Assembly: GCA_950295325.1 (NCBI GenBank)
Contig: OX485804.1
Span: forward strand, 69,914,033 to 69,978,032
Length of the DNA stretch: 64,000 bases
Reading direction: 5' to 3'
From: Polytrichum commune
Lineage: Eukaryota > Streptophyta > Polytrichopsida > Polytrichales > Polytrichaceae
The position numbers and the translations under genes are program-made. This document shows, one piece after another, positions 59,411-64,000 of this stretch. Position 1 is the first letter of the stretch. The number at the start of each line of letters is the position of its first letter. Under the pieces are notes generated by a model, which was not told where the DNA came from, did no database searches, and was given only the letters and a program-made list of their open reading frames with translations.

Positions 59411-60145
59411 TGAGGTCATGCGACTACTTGAACTTGTTGGTATTGTAGAATGTGAGTAGTATTGCAAGTGTTCTATTAAGTAACATATATTTGAATGTCA
59501 ATAAATGACATGTTTTGGTTTGGATTATTATAATAAAAATTAGCAGTGGACTGAAAGTATTTCAAATGATTCAGTAACTTCATTTTTATTTAGACTGCGA
59601 CCCAACCATGTGTGGTTTGATTGATTCATACGGATAAATAATAACACGTTTCTAAAAATAAAAAATAATTAGGAAGATTCTACGCATATTCGCGTAGTAA
59701 CGTCTTCTTGGTATCCGCCTATAGATTATTTCTGCTTTATCACTAGCTCAATTTGGGATAGCACCAGTCAATGTAACCAACCGGATTCGAACCCGGGTTG
59801 ATCCAGACCTAATACCAGTCTCTTACACAACTCGCATCCACAGGCGGATGTCTCAAAACCTAGTAGCTACCTACATATTCATTATTTCTAATATCTAATT
59901 TTCTTTCTTTTGTAGATTCTGGGCCTTTATTCAACCTGTGGGCAGTTTGAGTGGCTCACAATTATGGCACCGACATATATGTATAATGCGGTTATGCACC
60001 TACTTGAATTTGCTGGTGTTGTAGAATGTGAGTAGTTGTACAAGTGCTAGTTGTAGCTATATGTATAAGGATGTCAATAAATGACAAGTATTGGTTTGAA
60101 TTATTATAATAAAAATCAGCAATGGATTGAAAGTGTTCTAAATGA
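59411..60145. repeat. Direct duplication of ~165 bp near the right end of the element
   Basis: 59411-59575 and about 59980-60145 share 'gtagaatgtgagtagt', 'gtcaataaatgaca' and 'attattataataaaaat.agca' in the same order. The intervening 400 bp include a tRNA-like segment, so an insertion or tandem duplication within the subterminal region is likely. Confidence 0.7.
59757..59860 (-). other. tRNA-like (SINE-type) promoter segment, low confidence
   Basis: On the - strand a B-box-like GGGTTCGAATCC follows about 40 bases after an A-box-like GCGAGTTGTGTAAGAGAC. The T-stem pairs imperfectly and no matching acceptor stem was found, so this is not an intact tRNA. A tRNA-derived SINE or degraded tRNA is the best reading. 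Confidence 0.35.
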
Positions 60146-60263
60146 TCTATGGAAATAGGGCCCTTTCACTTGTGCTTCATTTAAAATATTGGCAATTTAC
60201 AATTGAAAATATGCAATTAATTTGTCAAAAATTTGGTTGTAAACCCTAAACCCGTGTGTATTT

Positions 60264-60343
60264 ACTAAATTTGGATTCATTGCTCATATGTTACTGCTCA
60301 TTGCTCATGTGTTACTGCTCACTGCTCATCGCTCATAAGATAG
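60264..60343 (-). repeat. Right terminal repeat: inverted heptamer array
   Basis: Read on the - strand it gives CTATCTT, ATGAGCG, ATGAGCA, GTGAGCA, GTAACAC, ATGAGCA, ATGAGCA, GTAACAT, ATGAGCA. This matches the left end in motif, phase and first 13 bases. Confidence 0.75.
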
Positions 60344-60368
60344 CTTCCCTCCTTTCCTGTGGGGAGTG

Positions 60369-62228
60369 GTTGGGTGAATTCAATGGGACATGTGAGGGGG
60401 CTAGAGAAGTAGGAGTGTATGGGATGGAAAGTGTTGACGAGGTTGTGTAGTGTTGGTTGTGGTAGGATGTGATGATTATTGGGGGTAGGAAGGATAGTAG
60501 TGGGGTTATGGTGCTGGAGGGGGTTGGTGTATCTATTGACGAGTGGGAGGACCTCTGTTGCAAAGATTTGCGATCGTGGGGATGTTGTTGATGATTGTGT
60601 GTTGTATGGGTTGTGTATCTTTCCCACAAACATGTTAGATTTTCCATTGAGATGTATGATTGGAATTGTCCTTAATTATTGTGGATTTTGTGCAAGGGGA
60701 GGATGGATTTGTATTGTGGGGTAGTTTATGATAATATCTTATTTTGGGTTGCATTCTTGGGTTTGTAATGTGAGGTGGGGAATGGAGAGTCAAGGGCAGA
60801 TATAGCGTATGTCTTTTGATTGCGGTGTAATGTTGATGTCGTGGAGCTTTTGACAGATGGAGTTATGTTTTAATTGTTGTGACTGTTTGGTGATTGTGAG
60901 CCAAAATATTAGGCTGATAGTTTCACTATAGATATTTTAGTGATATGCAGATAGAAAATGTACTTCAATGGATGAAAGTAGTGAATTATGGACGAAGTTA
61001 GGTGGTTAGAATTGTAATCATGGGCTTAGGAGCCCCTGGTTGGTTAGAATTGTCATCTTCCTCTCCTCCCCATAAGGAGACAAGGTGAGGTGGAGAGCGC
61101 AAGCTTTTCTTGAATTTTTTGAGCACAAAGAGAAAACTATAGACTTGCCTCCCTCGGCATATTAGCTACTTGTGAGGTTATCTTATTAACTTTCATTTTG
61201 TACTCACATTACTTGTCTTGTAGTCATTGCGCAACAATTACAGACGATGTCATATGACATGCCATGTCATATAATATATTCAATCAAGAATACCATGCTA
61301 ATCAACATGGCACTCCGATTTCAACCCCACACAACATAAAAACTTGTTTATTGGTATACCCAATTTAAAACGAGACCATCTAAAACAAGAGGAGAAACAT
61401 CTTTCGACATACATCAACCTACAAAGTTGGGCCTACAATCCCATCTTGGATTTGCACAAGCTTGAATTTAATATTTTTATTAGCTTATATTAGCCAAATT
61501 TTGGGCTTGAGTAGGTTGTTTTCAACTATGATTTCAATATACTCGAACATGTTTTTATGGACTTTGCATCTTTGAGAATTTGAACACATTTGACAAATTT
61601 GTCCATAAGTTGGGTGTACTCTAAGTCAAAAACACACGGGATTAGATAATGACATCTTCAACATTGGGCTCAAATAGTAAACGATCCCACCCCCAAATGG
61701 AATGGTGAATGTTGTATTTCAACTTGGAGAACGGTATTGTAAGTTACACCATAACTTGCATTGACATTCGAAACTCATTCACCTAGGGAATTTCTTAGGG
61801 TCGCTTCACATGAGGAATCAAGGCCAATTTGGGCCTATGACATGCGTAAATCTTTGTATGTAGTTGGTCTAATCCATTAAATAAGCCACAAAGGTCTCTA
61901 CATGATGAAGTCAAGGTCATTCCCCCAAACTAATATTCAAACCATGTGAAATTATATTTAATGCTCTAAATACAAATTTTGGCACAACCTAAAGAAAGAA
62001 ATTGGGTGGGCCCAAATGGTCAGCCAATTTGCTACCTTGGGGCCATGTCGGGGCTCCCTGTATTCTTGGACGGAGTCAATATTTTGTGTGAATTGGCTTC
62101 ATATTCCAAGGCCTCAATAACTCATGTAAAGCACCCCTTATCAAAAATGCTTTGGGTTCATAACATTGTTCAATGTCATGTTGAAGTTCAGTGGGCCCAG
62201 TGTACTCCAAGAAAAACTCCGGACATGG
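60369..62228. other. Intergenic DNA right of the large element
   Basis: The first 200 bases are G-rich with GTGG phrases. The remainder is AT-rich. No recognisable gene, RNA or repeat array is seen. Confidence 0.45.
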
Positions 62229-62230
62229 TA

Positions 62231-62643
62231 CCTAAGTACGCATTATTTTCCTGAAAAAATAGGGTTCGAATTTATTTAGTTCAACATGTCATGGATTGTC
62301 AGTTGGCGCAAGTTTTGAAGATTCTTGCGTTTGGCTTTCAAGGTGACAGCCCGGACCTTACTTTGAAACGATTCAAACAACTTTCTAAGATCATCGAATG
62401 TTTCCTCAGCCTCTTCTCGAACTTTGGAGCATAGCAACTGACCCTCTATATCAACCACTTGCTTATAAAGTGACTCAAATCCCTTAAATACAACGGTGTT
62501 TCCTAATCGACTCATTGAGGCGTTTCCCATTCGGTTTCTTCGACATTGCAACCAAATCAAGCGATTAGGAACCCTAAACCCTACAGTGCGCACCTACCGG
62601 CTAAGTACACACAATCCTCTCAGGTTCAAGTTGCGTACTTAGG
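62231..62643. repeat. 413-bp segment bounded by 12-bp inverted repeats
   Basis: CCTAAGTACGCA (62231-62242) and TGCGTACTTAGG (62632-62643) are exact inverted copies. Between them, on the - strand, an open frame to 62276 encodes about 80-105 residues ending AKRKNLQNLRQLTIHDMLN, predicted helical and charged, with no known domain. No target duplication is obvious. It may be a small non-autonomous element, possibly carrying a gene fragment. Confidence 0.4.
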
Positions 62644-64000
62644 CGGGAGGCTATTGTATTGTATATGCCCAATGACAACTAGATTCATATCGGAATTGCA
62701 TCGAGTCACAAAAGTTTAGGGTTGGCAACATGGCCATGGTTTTATCTATCCATCCATGTTATAGTTGATTGTGTGTTTGCGGTCATGGAAGTTCAACATG
62801 AATCACTATATTCGTTAATTAGAGACTTTTGAAAGTCTCAAAATAAATGCAAACGGTTTAATATCTGGTCCAATTTCTTATTGTGATGACATGTATTTGT
62901 GCCACGTGAATTGCTTTATGAAGTCACATCGAGTATATTTTTGTGTTGTTCTTATTCTTTATTTGAAAATGATGTCCTTAAATAGTCTCAAGATCATGAA
63001 AAAGTCTTCAATTACCGATTATCGTGATATGAATATGAACACTGTCATGTTTGTCTTTGATTACATAATGAATGAAAATTAAACAACATTTTTTTTTTAA
63101 GCTTTTTTTTTGTAGGAACCACAATTCTTAGGTTCTGATGAAAGAGATAGCGAGCTCCCACAAGGTAATAGGACTTTGATGTTTTTAGACATGCATACAA
63201 TTCAAGAAATAGGTAATCATTCACATTTTTATTTTTTTATGTATTGCACAAACAATTCGAGACTATGTGGAATTCTTGCAAAACATTGTCGTCAACAACT
63301 TCTTCAAAGCTCAATTTGCACATAGAAGGTGAACTACTTTTGAGTTGTGTCCAACTAAAAAGAGTTAGTGATTGAGCAATTGTCCTTTTTCAAGAGAGTT
63401 CAAAATTTCCGTTGCTATTGCAGATGTAAGATCCAGCTTTGTCCAACAAAACATTGTTTGTGCAATACATAATACACGCAATATACAACAATATTGGATT
63501 TTTGTAAGAGTGCAAATGAATTGCATGGAAATGTTTGTGGACATCACATCTAAAATAAAAGCTTCCATTTGTCGGTCAATGCATATTTTTGGCTCATCTT
63601 GGATGGCTGGGGCAAACCGACCCGTACACTGGTTCCTTGGAGGCAAGGGTTTAGGCATCCAACAAGGAACGTGTGGGAGGTGGATAGGGGCCGGGGTATG
63701 TGATCCGCCACCTCCGAGCAGCCATCACCCCCAAAAAATAAAAATAAAAATAAAATCAATAAGATCCCGACCAAAAGTTGTTGGCCGCTCCGCCCGACTT
63801 CAAAAAATAAAATTGCTCCTTGCATCCTTGAAGGCCGCTTGTCCATATAACCCAAATAGAGTGCACATCATTTTCAAGGTCCAAAATCTAATATATGTAT
63901 TCACTTCCATTGAGTAAATTAGCAATTGACTAGGATTTCCGTTTTGAAGCGGAACCGTCAATAATTAAAAGCCACTTAATTAACTTGGAAGTCAAAAACA
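62644..64000. other. Intergenic DNA to the window end
   Basis: AT-rich sequence with T runs near 63090-63110 and a C-rich patch near 63710. Open frames at 63365-63917 on both strands lack recognisable motifs. No gene is called. Confidence 0.45.

Larger units (their letters stand above)
47900..60368. mobile_element. 12.4-kb MULE-type composite element with a methyltransferase gene
   Basis: The left end CTATCTTATGAGC (from 47919) and the right end GCTCATAAGATAG (to 60343) are inverted copies, and each continues inward as an array of a 7-bp motif RTGAGCR. Immediately outside, CCTTTCCTGTGGGGGAGTG (47900-47918) recurs at 60351-60368 with one G fewer, like a target-site duplication, although 7 extra bases (60344-60350) separate it from the right end. 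Inside are a - strand ParB/methyltransferase-like gene, a + strand MULE/SWIM transposase gene, two small - strand ORFs, palindrome arrays in the centre, and a duplicated segment near the right end. Both large genes are damaged. Outer coordinates include the presumed target duplications. MULE duplications are normally 8-11 bp, so 18-19 bp needs checking. Confidence 0.65.

Noticed and set aside
59757-59860. Intact tRNA gene
   Set aside because: B-box-like sequence is present, but the T-stem pairs poorly, no acceptor stem closes and no clear anticodon arm could be placed.

Overview
This window looks like nuclear DNA of a green plant (streptophyte). It is AT-rich and carries three expressed-type genes with plant orthologues, GT-AG introns and telo-box promoter motifs, set in about 50 kb of decayed mobile DNA. 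I cannot fix the lineage. Two families of DD34E Tc1-like transposons are unusual for seed plants, whose mariner elements are typically DD39D, so an early-diverging lineage (charophyte alga, bryophyte, lycophyte or fern) is my guess.

Layout. 0-2.4 kb: diverged direct repeats. 2.4-8 kb: a five-exon CCCH zinc-finger gene on the + strand. 10.2-14 kb: two Tc1-like elements. One is decayed. The other is complete, with TA target duplications, terminal inverted repeats and one internal stop. 14-19 kb: AT-rich DNA, a more GC-rich block with homopolymer G/C runs, and simple repeats. 19.6-23.4 kb: broken coding relics, parts of which match the large element at 48-60 kb. 23.4-28.5 kb: no gene seen. 29.1-32.4 kb: nuclear cap-binding protein CBP80 on the - strand, with one intron. 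32.86-41.9 kb: a 19-exon nardilysin-like metalloprotease on the + strand, head to head with CBP80 across a 490-bp shared promoter. 42-47.9 kb: intergenic DNA with AGCTA-rich repeats.

47.9-60.4 kb holds the most interesting object: a 12.4-kb element bounded by inverted arrays of a 7-bp motif and flanked by an 18-19 bp near-identical direct repeat. It carries two divergent genes. On the - strand is an intron-containing gene with a ParB-like DGNHR motif followed by a beta-class N6-adenine/N4-cytosine DNA methyltransferase-like domain. On the + strand is a MULE-type transposase with a SWIM zinc finger. Between them lie perfect 28-32 bp palindromes, an 8 x 32-bp inverted-repeat array and about a dozen 64-bp units built around a 28-bp palindrome. 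A second 32-bp array sits in the transposase intron. Both large genes now carry stops and frameshifts, so this copy is inactive. A small conserved ORF near the right end has a homologue in the 19-23 kb relic, so the element belongs to a family. 60.4-64 kb: no confident gene.

The host genes cover RNA cap binding, proteolysis and a putative RNA-binding regulator, with no evident shared pathway. Exon boundaries are my reading of splice consensus and conserved protein sequence. The nardilysin, CBP80 and CCCH models each close in frame.
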